Origin: Candidatus Methanovirga basalitermitum
GTDB taxonomy: Archaea; Methanobacteriota; Methanobacteria; Methanobacteriales; Methanobacteriaceae
Assembly: GCA_031284445.1 (NCBI GenBank)
Contig: JAISZW010000136.1
Coordinates: forward strand, 1 to 17,684
Direction of reading: 5' to 3'
Length of the DNA: 17,684 nt
Shown here piece after piece: positions 8,348 to 15,889 of the stretch; the first letter of the stretch is position 1, and each line of letters opens with the position of its first letter. Made by a program: the position numbers and the translations under genes. A model generated the notes under the pieces. That model did no database searches. It worked only from the letters and a program-made list of their open reading frames with translations, and was not told the DNA's origin.

Positions 8348-8664
8348 AGTCATCTGTGGCTGTTATTGGGGATATTGATACTGTTACTGGGTTTAAACTC
8401 GCTGGAGTGAAAAAAGGTCATATTGTCAACAACGATGATGAAGCTGAAAATGCACTTACTGGACTAATTAACGATGAACTATCCATTATAATTATTACAG
8501 AGAAAATTGCTGATAGCATTAGAGAACATATTAATAAAAAAATAGGATCTAATGTATTACCTATGATTATTGAAATACCAGATAAATCTGGCTCTTTTGA
8601 AAGAGAATCTGACCCTATGAGTGAACTAATCAAAAGGGTTATTGGGGTAGAGATGATTAAATGA
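8344..8664 (+). CDS. ahaF: A-type ATP synthase subunit F (AhaF)
   Basis: Subunit F is a small CheY-like domain that sits with D in the central shaft and takes part in coupling and regulation. The 106 residues start with the family pattern SSVAVIGDIDTVTGFKLAGV and contain LSIIIITEKIAD and the PMIIEIPDKSG strand-turn segment. The length is normal. The ATG overlaps the ahaC stop. The gene ends with an ATGA at 8661-8664, which is also the start of the micro-ORF described for 8661-8717. Confidence 0.95.
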   Translation: MKSSVAVIGDIDTVTGFKLAGVKKGHIVNNDDEAENALTGLINDELSIIIITEKIADSIREHINKKIGSNVLPMIIEIPDKSGSFERESDPMSELIKRVIGVEMIK

Positions 8665-8743
8665 TTACTGAAGGACTGTTACTTAGTATCGTGGTATTCA
8701 TGGTACAAGTTAGGTAGAGATGATTTAGATGATTACTGAAGGA
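8646..8743 (+). repeat. 30-bp direct repeat flanking a 37-bp insert at the F/A junction
   Basis: The sequence GGTAGAGATGATT followed by ATGATTACTGAAGGA occurs at 8646-8675 (end of ahaF) and again at 8713-8743 (start of ahaA), differing by one inserted base and one substitution. The first copy holds the ahaF stop, the second the real ahaA start. The 37 bp between them (8676-8712) have no counterpart nearby. It looks like a duplication of the original overlapping F/A junction. Confidence 0.85.
8661..8717 (+). CDS. Micro-ORF of 18 codons between ahaF and ahaA
   Basis: An ATG that overlaps the ahaF stop as ATGA opens an 18-codon frame, MITEGLLLSIVVFMVQVR, ending with TAG at 8715. Its first five residues are identical to those of AhaA, because the start lies in the duplicated junction. 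The rest is strongly hydrophobic. It is in a different frame from ahaA, so it is not an extension. It could be translated by coupling to ahaF, or be a harmless leftover of the old ahaA start. Translation is not shown. Confidence 0.35.
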   Translation: MITEGLLLSIVVFMVQVR

Positions 8744-10486
8744 AATATTATTAAAATTGCAGGACCTGTTATCATCGCTGATGGTATGAGAGGAACTCAA
8801 ATGTATGAAATGGTTCGAGTGGGTAACAGCAAGCTTATTGGTGAAATTATTGAGCTTGAAGGTGATACTGCAACAATTCAGGTATACGAAGAAACTGCAG
8901 GTTTAAAGCCTGGTGAGAAAATAGAAAGTACTGGTGGTCCATTATCAGTTGAACTTGGACCTGGAATTATGGGTTCTATTTTTGATGGGATTCAAAGACC
9001 ACTTGAAGTTATTAAAGCAAAAACTGGATCATTTATTGAAAGAGGTGTAGATGTACCCTCCATTAATAAAGAAAAAAAATGGACTTTCCAACCAAAGGTT
9101 AATGTTGGTGATCTTGTTAAAGGAGGAGATGTGATTGGTGAAGTTCAGGAAACATCCGCTGTTTTACAAAAAATAATGATACCTCCAACCATTGAAGGAA
9201 AAATTTTAAAAATTGTTTCTAGTGGAGAGTATACCGTTGAAGAAGACATTGTCGAAGTTGAAACTGGTAATGGTATTAAAAAAGTTCAAATGCTCCAAAA
9301 ATGGCCAGTTAGAAAAGGTAGACCATACAAAGAAAAACTTGATCCAGATGTACCTTTAATATCTGGACAAAGAACACAAGATACATTTTTTCCTGTTGCT
9401 AAAGGTGGTTCAGCAGCTATTCCAGGACCATTTGGATCAGGTAAAACTGTTACACAACAACAATTAGCTAAATGGGCAGATGCAGACGTTATTATTTATG
9501 TTGGTTGTGGGGAACGTGGAAATGAAATGACTGAAGTACTTCTTGATTTTCCAGAGTTAGAAGATCCAAAAACTGGAAATCCATTGATGGACAGAACAGT
9601 TCTCATTGCAAACACTTCTAATATGCCTGTTGCAGCAAGAGAAGCATGTGTATATACAGGAATTACAATCGCAGAATATTTCCGCGACCAAGGTTATGAT
9701 GTTGCTCTTATGGCAGATTCAACTTCAAGATGGGCTGAAGCAATGAGAGAGATTTCAGGAAGACTTGAAGAAATGCCTGGTGAAGAAGGTTATCCAGCAT
9801 ATCTTGCTTCAAGATTAGCTCAATTCTATGAAAGAGCAGGTAGAGTTATTACAATAGGTAGTGAAGACAAATTTTCGTCTGTTTCAATTGTTGGTGCTGT
9901 ATCACCTCCTGGTGGGGACTTATCTGAACCAGTTACACAGAATACTCTTAGAATATGTAAAGTATTTTGGGCTTTAGATGCATCCCTTGCAGATAAAAGA
10001 CATTTCCCGTCAATTAACTGGTTACAAAGTTATTCATTGTATGTTGATAGTGTAGAAAATTGGTGGAGTGAAAATACTGAAAGCGATTGGAGAGCAATTC
10101 GTGATGAAGCAATGGTTTTACTTCAAAAAGAATCAGAACTTCAAGAAATCGTACAGCTTGTTGGACCAGATGCTTTACCAGATAGTGAACAGATTACTCT
10201 AGAAACAACTCGTATGATTAGAGAGGATTTCCTACAGCAAAATGCTTATGATGATGTTGATACATATTGTTCACCATCAAAACAGTATCAAATGTTGAAA
10301 ACAATTGTTTTATTCCAAAAAGAAGCTGTAAATACTCTTGAACGTGGAATTGAGTCAAAAAATATTGTAGCGGTTCCAATTAAAGAAGAAATAGGCAAAA
10401 TGAAATATGTGCATGAAAATGATTTTCCTACTAAGGTTAAAGAAATCCAAGAAGGAATTGTTAAACAATTAGGTGATTTAAATTAG
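8729..10486 (+). CDS. ahaA: A-type ATP synthase catalytic subunit A (AhaA)
   Basis: Subunit A carries the catalytic nucleotide sites of the hexameric A3B3 head (EC 7.1.2.2 or 7.2.2.1, depending on the ion). The 585-residue protein has the N-terminal barrel (residues 1 to about 75), the non-homologous bulge domain typical of A-type and V-type catalytic subunits (about 110-190), and the P-loop GPFGSGKT at 233-240. It goes on with the CGERGNEM segment with the catalytic glutamate and with MADSTSRWAEAMREISGRLEEMPGEEGYPAYL. All key residues are present. The start ATG at 8729 lies in the second copy of the junction repeat, preceded by GGTAG/GAGATGA as a modest ribosome site. No intein interrupts the P-loop region. 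Confidence 0.97.
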   Translation: MITEGNIIKIAGPVIIADGMRGTQMYEMVRVGNSKLIGEIIELEGDTATIQVYEETAGLKPGEKIESTGGPLSVELGPGIMGSIFDGIQRPLEVIKAKTGSFIERGVDVPSINKEKKWTFQPKVNVGDLVKGGDVIGEVQETSAVLQKIMIPPTIEGKILKIVSSGEYTVEEDIVEVETGNGIKKVQMLQKWPVRKGRPYKEKLDPDVPLISGQRTQDTFFPVAKGGSAAIPGPFGSGKTVTQQQLAKWADADVIIYVGCGERGNEMTEVLLDFPELEDPKTGNPLMDRTVLIANTSNMPVAAREACVYTGITIAEYFRDQGYDVALMADSTSRWAEAMREISGRLEEMPGEEGYPAYLASRLAQFYERAGRVITIGSEDKFSSVSIVGAVSPPGGDLSEPVTQNTLRICKVFWALDASLADKRHFPSINWLQSYSLYVDSVENWWSENTESDWRAIRDEAMVLLQKESELQEIVQLVGPDALPDSEQITLETTRMIREDFLQQNAYDDVDTYCSPSKQYQMLKTIVLFQKEAVNTLERGIESKNIVAVPIKEEIGKMKYVHENDFPTKVKEIQEGIVKQLGDLN

Positions 10487-10517
10487 ATTATTATAGTTAG
10501 GATTAGGGTTGATTTTT

Positions 10518-10859
10518 ATGGTAACTGTAGATGAATTTATAGTTTCAAGTGCAAACTTTGCACCAGGATATAAAATTGTTGAAATGAAAGGCTTGACATA
10601 TGGGTTAACCGTCAGGACTCGCGGTGTTGGCGGTAACATTTCAGCTGGTCTTAAAAGTCTTACTGGTGGTGAGGTGGGGTCATATATTAAAATGATGGAA
10701 GAATCCCGTAATCAAGCATTAGATAAGTTAATTGCACATTGCAAAGATTTGGGTGCTAATGCTGTTATTAGCTTCCGTTTTGATAGTGATTCAGTTGGAC
10801 AATCCATGCAAGAAGTTTTAGCCTATGGAACTGCAGTTGTAGTTGAAAAAGATAAATGA
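10518..10859 (+). CDS. UPF0145 (YbjQ-like, DUF74) protein inside the ATPase operon
   Basis: A 113-residue soluble protein of the UPF0145/YbjQ family, often annotated as a heavy-metal-binding-domain protein although its function is not established. Family marks are VRTRGVGGNISAGLKSLTGGEVGSY (residues about 30-55), the helix MMEESRNQALDKLIAHCKDLGANAVI and the C-terminal strand EVLAYGTAVVVE. An in-frame TTG lies at 10509, but AGGG at 10505-10508 suits the ATG at 10518. It lies 31 nt after ahaA and 40 nt before ahaB, on the same strand, so it must be carried by the operon transcript. It is not a known ATP synthase subunit. A role in assembly or regulation is possible, but nothing in the sequence shows it. 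Confidence 0.88.
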   Translation: MVTVDEFIVSSANFAPGYKIVEMKGLTYGLTVRTRGVGGNISAGLKSLTGGEVGSYIKMMEESRNQALDKLIAHCKDLGANAVISFRFDSDSVGQSMQEVLAYGTAVVVEKDK

Positions 10860-10899
10860 GCCATGTTGATTTATCCAATGTTATATAAGGTGTAAAAAA

Positions 10900-12291
10900 A
10901 TGAATGCTGATATAAAGACAAAAGAGTACACCACCGTTACTGAGGTTGCAGGACCTTTAATGATAGTTGAAGGTGTTAAAGGTGTTGCTTATAGTGAAAT
11001 CGTTGAAATAGAGACTCCTAATGGTGAACATAGAAGAGGTCAAGTTTTAGAGGTTAAAGATGATCTCGCAGTTGTTCAGGTGTTTGAAGGAACGACAGAT
11101 CTTAATACAAAAACCACGAAAACAAGATTTACTGGTGAAACCGCTAAAATTGGTGTTTCAATTGATATGATGGGTCGTATTTTTGATGGGACTGGCAAAC
11201 CAATTGATGGCGGTCCAGATATAATTTCTGAAATGGAATTAGATATTAATGGGGCTCCCATGAACCCATCTGCTCGTGAATTTCCTGCTGAATTTATTCA
11301 AACAGGTATTTCTACCATTGATGGGATGAACACACTAGTTCGTGGTCAAAAACTTCCTATATTTTCTGGTTCAGGTTTACCTCACAATGATTTAGCTGCT
11401 CAAATTGCAAGACAAGCTAAAGTTAGAGCAGAGGACACGGATTTTACTGTTATATTCGCTGCTATGGGTATTACTCACGAAGAAGCTAATTTTTTCATGA
11501 AAGATTTTGAAAGGACAGGTGCACTTGAAAGAGTAACAGTTTTCATGAACTTAGCTGATGATCCATCAATTGAAAGGATTCTTACTCCTAAAATGGCACT
11601 TACAACGGCTGAATATTTAGCTTTTGAAAAAGATATGCATGTATTGGTTATTTTGACTGATTTAACTAACTACTGTGAAGCATTAAGGGAAGTTTCTGCT
11701 GCAAGAAATGAAGTACCTGGAAGAAGAGGGTATCCTGGATATATGTACACGGATTTAGCAGGAATATACGAACGTGCTGGTCGTATTAGAGGTAAAAAAG
11801 GTTCAATTACTCAGATGCCTATTTTAGTCATGCCTCAAGACGATATTACCCATCCAATTCCAGATTTAACTGGTTATATTACAGAAGGACAAATTGTGCT
11901 TAGTCGTGAACTTTATAGGAAAGGTATCTATCCTCCAGTAGATGTACTTCCCTCATTATCCAGGTTGATGAGCGGTGGTATTGGAGATGAAAAGACTCGT
12001 GAAGATCATAGTGGAGTTTCAGATCAGCTTTATTCTGCTTATGCAGAGGGTCGTAACTTAAGAGATTTAGTTGCAGTCGTTGGTGAAGAAGCATTAACTC
12101 CAAGAGATCAAAGTTTCTTGAAATTTGCCGATGAATTTGAAAAACAATTCATGACCCAAGCTAAAAATGAAGATAGAACGATTGAGGAAACATTAGATCT
12201 TGGTTGGAAACTACTTAGTCTAATTCCTAAATCCGAGCTTAAGAGAGTTAAGGAGGAACATATTCCTAAATATCTTCCTGATTCCTCTTAA
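10900..12291 (+). CDS. ahaB: A-type ATP synthase regulatory subunit B (AhaB)
   Basis: Subunit B alternates with A in the head and holds the non-catalytic nucleotide site. The 463-residue protein has the N-terminal barrel, the GMNTLVRGQKLPIFSGSGLPHNDL segment (in place of a P-loop, with SGSGLPH at 156-162), the LREVSAARNEVPGRRGYPGYMYTDL motif, and PSLSRLMSGG with the arginine (R355) that reaches into the neighbouring catalytic site. The length is normal and the gene is complete. AAGGTG at 10887-10892 precedes the ATG. The C-terminus KSELKRVKEEHIPKYLP is typical. Confidence 0.97.
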   Translation: MNADIKTKEYTTVTEVAGPLMIVEGVKGVAYSEIVEIETPNGEHRRGQVLEVKDDLAVVQVFEGTTDLNTKTTKTRFTGETAKIGVSIDMMGRIFDGTGKPIDGGPDIISEMELDINGAPMNPSAREFPAEFIQTGISTIDGMNTLVRGQKLPIFSGSGLPHNDLAAQIARQAKVRAEDTDFTVIFAAMGITHEEANFFMKDFERTGALERVTVFMNLADDPSIERILTPKMALTTAEYLAFEKDMHVLVILTDLTNYCEALREVSAARNEVPGRRGYPGYMYTDLAGIYERAGRIRGKKGSITQMPILVMPQDDITHPIPDLTGYITEGQIVLSRELYRKGIYPPVDVLPSLSRLMSGGIGDEKTREDHSGVSDQLYSAYAEGRNLRDLVAVVGEEALTPRDQSFLKFADEFEKQFMTQAKNEDRTIEETLDLGWKLLSLIPKSELKRVKEEHIPKYLPDSS

Positions 12292-12300
12292 ATGTTGTAA

Positions 12301-12362
12301 TTGTATATAAATGAGTTATACAAATTATATAGCGTTGATTTAAATATGGTCTAATCGAGGAG
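12301..12362 (+). promoter_or_regulatory. ahaB-ahaD gap with hairpin and strong ribosome site
   Basis: The 77-nt gap holds an inverted repeat, TTGTATA (12301-12307) and TATACAA (12317-12323), with a 9-nt loop. It also holds a TATA-like GTATATAAAT at 12303-12312 and GAGGAG at 12357-12362, 6 nt before the ahaD ATG. The gap is long for this operon; a processing site or weak internal promoter is possible. Confidence 0.35.
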
Positions 12363-12368
12363 AAAAAA

Positions 12369-13013
12369 ATGGCCCAGGATACCATTGAAGGAATTAATCC
12401 AACACGAATGGAACTTTTAAACCTTAAAAACAGAGAAAAACTTGCAGTTAAAGGTCATAGTTTGCTTAAAGAAAAACGTGATGCTTTAATCATGGAGTTT
12501 TTTGAAATATTGGATAGGGTTAAAGGTTCTCGTGAAAAAACCGAAGAGAAACTAAAAGAAGCTTATACAAATTTAACTGAAGCCCAAGTTGTAATGGGAG
12601 ATTTGAGTGTTCAAAAAGCTGCTTTAGTTGTTAAAGAGTCTGTAGATGTTAAAATAGAGTCAAGGAGTATTATGGGTGTTATAGTCCCTGTTGTTGATTC
12701 TAAAATAGACTCAAAAACGGTTGTAACAAGAGGCTATGGGTTTTCAGACACATCAATAAAGTTAGATGAAGCTGCAAAGAAATTTGAGGAAGCAATTGCT
12801 TTAATAATTGAACTTGGTGAGATAGAAAAAACGATTTATCTTTTAGCAGCTGAAATCGAATCTACTAAACGTCGTGTTAATGCTTTAGAACACATCATGG
12901 TTCCTAAAATTAAAAATACAGTAAAATCTATTGAAATGAGACTTCAAGAAATGGAAAGAGAAACATTTGTCCAATTAAAAATGATTAAATCTTCAATTGA
13001 TGCGAATTCTTAG
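12369..13013 (+). CDS. ahaD: A-type ATP synthase subunit D (AhaD)
   Basis: Subunit D is the central rotor shaft, a long antiparallel coiled coil that turns inside the A3B3 head and links it through C and F to the ring. The 214 residues show the conserved start INPTRMELLNLKNREKLAVKGHSLLKEKRD (about 9-38), the short central globular part, and the C-terminal helix TKRRVNALEHIMVPKIKNTVKSIEMRLQEMERE that forms the other half of the shaft. It is the last ATPase gene and is followed by T tracts. Confidence 0.95.
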   Translation: MAQDTIEGINPTRMELLNLKNREKLAVKGHSLLKEKRDALIMEFFEILDRVKGSREKTEEKLKEAYTNLTEAQVVMGDLSVQKAALVVKESVDVKIESRSIMGVIVPVVDSKIDSKTVVTRGYGFSDTSIKLDEAAKKFEEAIALIIELGEIEKTIYLLAAEIESTKRRVNALEHIMVPKIKNTVKSIEMRLQEMERETFVQLKMIKSSIDANS

Positions 13014-13046
13014 ATTTTTTTATTTTTTAATTTATTTTTTAATTTT
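13014..13046 (+). terminator. T-tract terminator of the ATP synthase operon
   Basis: Directly after the ahaD stop come four T runs of six, six, six and four or more bases. This is the usual form of an archaeal intrinsic terminator and marks the end of the operon. Confidence 0.65.
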
Positions 13047-13070
13047 AAATAATCAAGTATTTCATTTTTC

Positions 13071-13087
13071 AAATATATTTATATATC
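13071..13087 (+). promoter_or_regulatory. TATA element before the small membrane-protein gene
   Basis: AAATATATTTATATATC contains one or two TATA boxes. A start about 25 nt downstream would lie near 13108, leaving a leader of only about 14 nt before the ATG at 13122. Confidence 0.4.
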
Positions 13088-13121
13088 ATTTTTTATTTTC
13101 TTTTTTTAAAATGGAAATCAA

Positions 13122-13271
13122 ATGAAACGAGATCCTTTTAAGCAATATTTTAAAGATCCAGATAGGAAAGCTAAGCTATATATATTTTTAACAATATCAA
13201 TGATTAGTTCTACTGTTTTATTAACAATAGGAACAATAATTTTTATTTTAATGGTTTTAAAAATAATATAG
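13122..13271 (+). CDS. Small single-span membrane protein (49 aa)
   Basis: A 49-codon frame begins MKRDPFKQYFKDPDRKAKLY and continues with one hydrophobic helix over residues about 21-47, ending in KII. The N-terminal part is charged and holds a DPDRK turn, suggesting a cytosolic tail and a single membrane span. The amino-acid pattern (charged tail, then a clean helix that stops at a lysine) and the TATA element 40 nt upstream speak for a real gene, although the ribosome site is weak. It lies 108 nt after ahaD, beyond the T tracts, and faces the ATP-grasp gene tail to tail. I do not recognise a family; a link with the ATP synthase is only suggested by position. Confidence 0.6.
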   Translation: MKRDPFKQYFKDPDRKAKLYIFLTISMISSTVLLTIGTIIFILMVLKII

Positions 13272-13322
13272 TTAATTAAATTTATGGGTTAGTGGATTAG
13301 GAATCTGTGCTTGTAAATCTCC

Positions 13323-13342
13323 GATTTCAAGTGATTTCAAGT
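13323..13342. repeat. 10-bp perfect tandem repeat
   Basis: GATTTCAAGT occurs twice in direct succession in the convergent gap between the small membrane-protein gene and the ATP-grasp gene. It has no clear function and is another of the short tandem duplications seen in this window. Confidence 0.7.
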
Positions 13343-13350
13343 ATAGTAGT

Positions 13351-14622
13351 TCAATAGTTGAAAATTCTATTTATATCATAACTTGCTTTTTTGATATCTC
13401 TTTTTAGACTGTATAATTTATTGTTTTTACTAACTAATGTTAATACTGGCTGATCTTTTTCTATTATTGTATTTTCATAGGGAATATCAGAAATAGCTAC
13501 ATTTTTGCTTAAATTTTTAAGATCGCCTATGTTGAATTTTATCCTTTTTGGAGCATAGATGATTTTCTTCATGAAGTAGTTATTAGGCTCTGAAATATCA
13601 ATTAAATCTCCATCGCATGCTTTAATATGGGCTTCTAAGAGGTTTATTCCTAAAACTTTTTCAACACACTCATAAGTTCCTTGAAATCGTGGATTTACTT
13701 CAATAATGCTTATTTTGTCATCTTTAAGGATTAAATCAACTCCAACTGATCCTATAAGATTCAAATCACTGATCATATTCTCTGATAGATTATAAATTTC
13801 TTTTAAATTTGATATATTGTATTTATCCTGATTAATTGGGGTAATACTACCAGAATATCTAAAATCTCTTCTATTTTCATTTTTTTGATAATAGCTGTTG
13901 TGGATGTTTTCATTTCCAATGATAGCTTTACTATCATTTTTGCTTCCAAGTAAAGAACAACTTAAATTATCTCCGTGAATGTACTCTTGTAGAATTAATT
14001 TGTTTTTACTGTATTCTTTATCTAATTTAAATAAGATGTCTTTAAATTGGGGACTTGGTTTAATGTTTAAAAAGTTTATTCCATATCCTCCAGATCCACT
14101 AACATCTTTTAAAATGAATTCCATCTTATTATATTGTTTGATTATATCTAAAGTGTCATATACATCGTGTAGTTTGAATGTTAGTGGTAGTTGATATCTA
14201 TTTTTCATTTTTTTATAGAATTTGTACTTGTTTTCTACATTTTTTGTATCCTTGCTTCCAATGATTTTTTTTTTATTTTTTTTTAAAATCTTGTTTAATT
14301 CAGAAACATTGAGGTTATTTTCATTGTTTTTAGGTTTGATATTTCCATTGAAGTAGTTTGGTGAAATACCAGTTGTAAGTATGATGTAATCAACGATTTC
14401 AATCCAATCAGAGCTTTGGTTTAGGATTTCAATAGGGTTGAATTTTTCCTCAAAAAGTCCACAGCTCTGGTATGGTTTTTGTTGAAGTGCATGTTTTTCT
14501 TTATAAGCGACATTACAATCTTTTGTGTTATAATAGCTTGAAGAATAAGTTTGGTAATTTAATTGAGTGGCAGAAGTTACCACTACTCTTGTATTAATAC
14601 CTAAAATAAGTAATTTATCCAT
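13351..14622 (-). CDS. ATP-grasp superfamily ligase
   Basis: The 423-residue protein has an ATP-grasp fold, which joins a carboxylate to an amine or thiol through an acyl phosphate. The N-terminus MDKLLILGINTR and the TYSSSYYNT segment form the first domain. ATP-binding marks are FILKDVSGSGGYG at about 170-182, LILQEYIHGDN (about 210), and the metal-binding SVGVDLILKDD plus IIEVNPRFQGTYE near 312-318. The order and spacing resemble the archaeal COG2232 group, whose members include the methanofuran enzyme MfnD (tyramine-glutamate ligase); this assignment is a guess and the substrate is open. GTGAT just before the ATG could pair with 16S rRNA. It lies 25 nt after tRNA-Gln on the same strand with no terminator between, so it probably shares the tRNA promoter. 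Confidence 0.82.
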   Translation of the reverse strand: MDKLLILGINTRVVVTSATQLNYQTYSSSYYNTKDCNVAYKEKHALQQKPYQSCGLFEEKFNPIEILNQSSDWIEIVDYIILTTGISPNYFNGNIKPKNNENNLNVSELNKILKKNKKKIIGSKDTKNVENKYKFYKKMKNRYQLPLTFKLHDVYDTLDIIKQYNKMEFILKDVSGSGGYGINFLNIKPSPQFKDILFKLDKEYSKNKLILQEYIHGDNLSCSLLGSKNDSKAIIGNENIHNSYYQKNENRRDFRYSGSITPINQDKYNISNLKEIYNLSENMISDLNLIGSVGVDLILKDDKISIIEVNPRFQGTYECVEKVLGINLLEAHIKACDGDLIDISEPNNYFMKKIIYAPKRIKFNIGDLKNLSKNVAISDIPYENTIIEKDQPVLTLVSKNNKLYSLKRDIKKASYDINRIFNY

Positions 14623-14647
14623 TAAATCACAAAGAAGTAGAACTAAA

Positions 14648-14719
14648 TAGTCCCGAGCGGAGTCGAACCGCCGTCTCCGGGTCCAAAGCCTAGAAGGATT
14701 ACCACTACCCTACGGGACT
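14648..14719 (-). tRNA. tRNA-Gln (anticodon TTG)
   Basis: On the minus strand a 72-nt cloverleaf can be folded. The acceptor AGTCCCG/CGGGACT is a perfect 7-bp stem with discriminator A. The D arm is GGGT-AGTGGTA-ATCC, the anticodon loop CTTTGGA carries TTG in the right place, and the T arm is GGCGG-TTCGACT-CCGCT. No CCA is encoded and there is no intron. The anticodon stem CTAGG/CCCGG has one A-C mismatch in its middle and a G-T next to it, which is odd for an otherwise standard tRNA. The gene is followed after 25 nt by the ATP-grasp gene. Confidence 0.93.
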
Positions 14720-14730
14720 GATTTCATTAT

Positions 14731-14749
14731 AATAAATTTTTTTAATATG
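14731..14749 (-). promoter_or_regulatory. Probable TATA region of tRNA-Gln
   Basis: Read on the minus strand, ATATTAAAAAAATTTATT lies about 12-30 nt before the tRNA 5' end. This is the right place for a TATA box with transcription starting at or close to the tRNA. A palindromic TCGCGA at 14751-14756 lies just upstream of it. Confidence 0.4.
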
Positions 14750-14809
14750 ATCGCGACAAATTTTTCACGATTAATTTACTTATAAAAGCTATTTTATGTA
14801 CTATAATTA

Positions 14810-14854
14810 ATAGCATTCTAAACTTTATTAAAACTCCTATTTAAAGAATGCTAT
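14810..14854. repeat. 10-bp perfect inverted repeat with a 25-nt loop
   Basis: ATAGCATTCT (14810-14819) and AGAATGCTAT (14845-14854) are perfect inverted copies in the gap between tRNA-Gln and the transposase remnant. It could be a hairpin, an operator, or a leftover of an insertion-sequence end. The rest of 14750-15068 shows nothing clear. Confidence 0.55.
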
Positions 14855-15068
14855 CAACTTAAGGATTTGTATTTTTTTCTTTACTCATTATCCTTATTTT
14901 CAGTATTTATTTAATATTTCTATTTGACCACTAAAATTTACTCATTTACATAATTGTACCAGAATATAAACTGATTTAAAATAGTAAAACTTAAATAACA
15001 GTACATAAATACTTTTATTAATGATTTTATCATTAATAAAAAGTGAAAGATTGAATTAGAGGATGATA

Positions 15069-15791
15069 ATGGATAATCAGTATTTTTTTGAAAGTATGAG
15101 TAACTTAAAAGCAAGTAAATATGTCTTGGTTGAAATGAAGTTTTTCATGAATAAAAAAAATGTTTTTTGAAGATTACATATACTAAATCATTGATAGCAT
15201 GGTAAAACACTTTTTTGGAGTTAGATTATTGTATATATGGAAAATTTAAGTTAGATGATCTTATAATTAGTAAAAAAGCATTTTTTAGTCAAAGACAATA
15301 TTTAAATTATAGTGTTCATAGATCTCAATTAAAATGACGATCTAACAGACTTATAATCAACCAAAAACATAAGTATCAATAAATATAAAGGTTATATGAT
15401 CTTGGATGTTGAGGGTAGTAAAGTTGAGATTTTTAATGATAAAAAAACAAGGAAAAATTTAATTTAAGTGAAAAATGGGTTGTATAATCGTAAACCCGCG
15501 CTATAGAACATTTTAAACATTTTTTGCTATTACTAATGTTTATATGAGTATATACTTGATTTAATAATGGAAAATGGCGAATATAAATGAGAGCTTTATA
15601 ATAAAAAAATATTAGATAATTTTGATAATCTGGGAAAAATATTTGGATTTAAATAAAGATAATTCTCATTTTAAGAGAGGGATATCTGCTGATTATATTA
15701 TTCACGAGAAGAATAAAATATGTAGATTTCTCTCAAATTTGGGGTTGTGAAATATCCAACTGATGGTGTTGACGAAAATTTTTGAATGTGG
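15069..15791 (+). pseudogene. Decayed IS4-type transposase
   Basis: Pieces of one transposase are spread over several frames. From the ATG at 15069, with GAGG before it, a 33-codon piece (MDNQYFFESMSNLKASKYVL...) ends in TGA at 15168. The next frame continues with FFEDYIY and IIDSMVKHFFGVRLLYIW. At 15363-15470 a piece contains KYKGYMILDVEGSKVEIFND, which looks like the first catalytic aspartate region of IS4-like DDE transposases. Later pieces are IMENGEY and, at 15661-15750, FKRGISADYIIHEKNKICRF. At least five frameshifts or stops separate them, so the gene is dead. The family is inferred from the DVEGSKVEI motif; the element's terminal repeats were not found. Confidence 0.75.
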
Positions 15792-15852
15792 TTTTTTTAT
15801 TTCATTTATATATTTTTTGAGTTTTAATACTCCTTTATTTTTCTTTAAAAAG

Positions 15853-15860
15853 TTTATAAA
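15853..15860 (+). promoter_or_regulatory. TATA box for a possibly leaderless gene
   Basis: TTTATAAA lies about 30-37 nt before the GTG at 15890. RNA would start near 15882, leaving almost no leader. This fits the lack of a ribosome site before that gene. Confidence 0.4.
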
Positions 15861-15889
15861 TTATTATTTAATTTTCATTATATCCTACC

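Noticed and set aside
14648..14719. tRNA-Gln as the attachment site of an integrated element
   Set aside because: The accessory genes lie on the 5' side of the tRNA, no second copy of the tRNA 3' end was seen, and no integrase is present.
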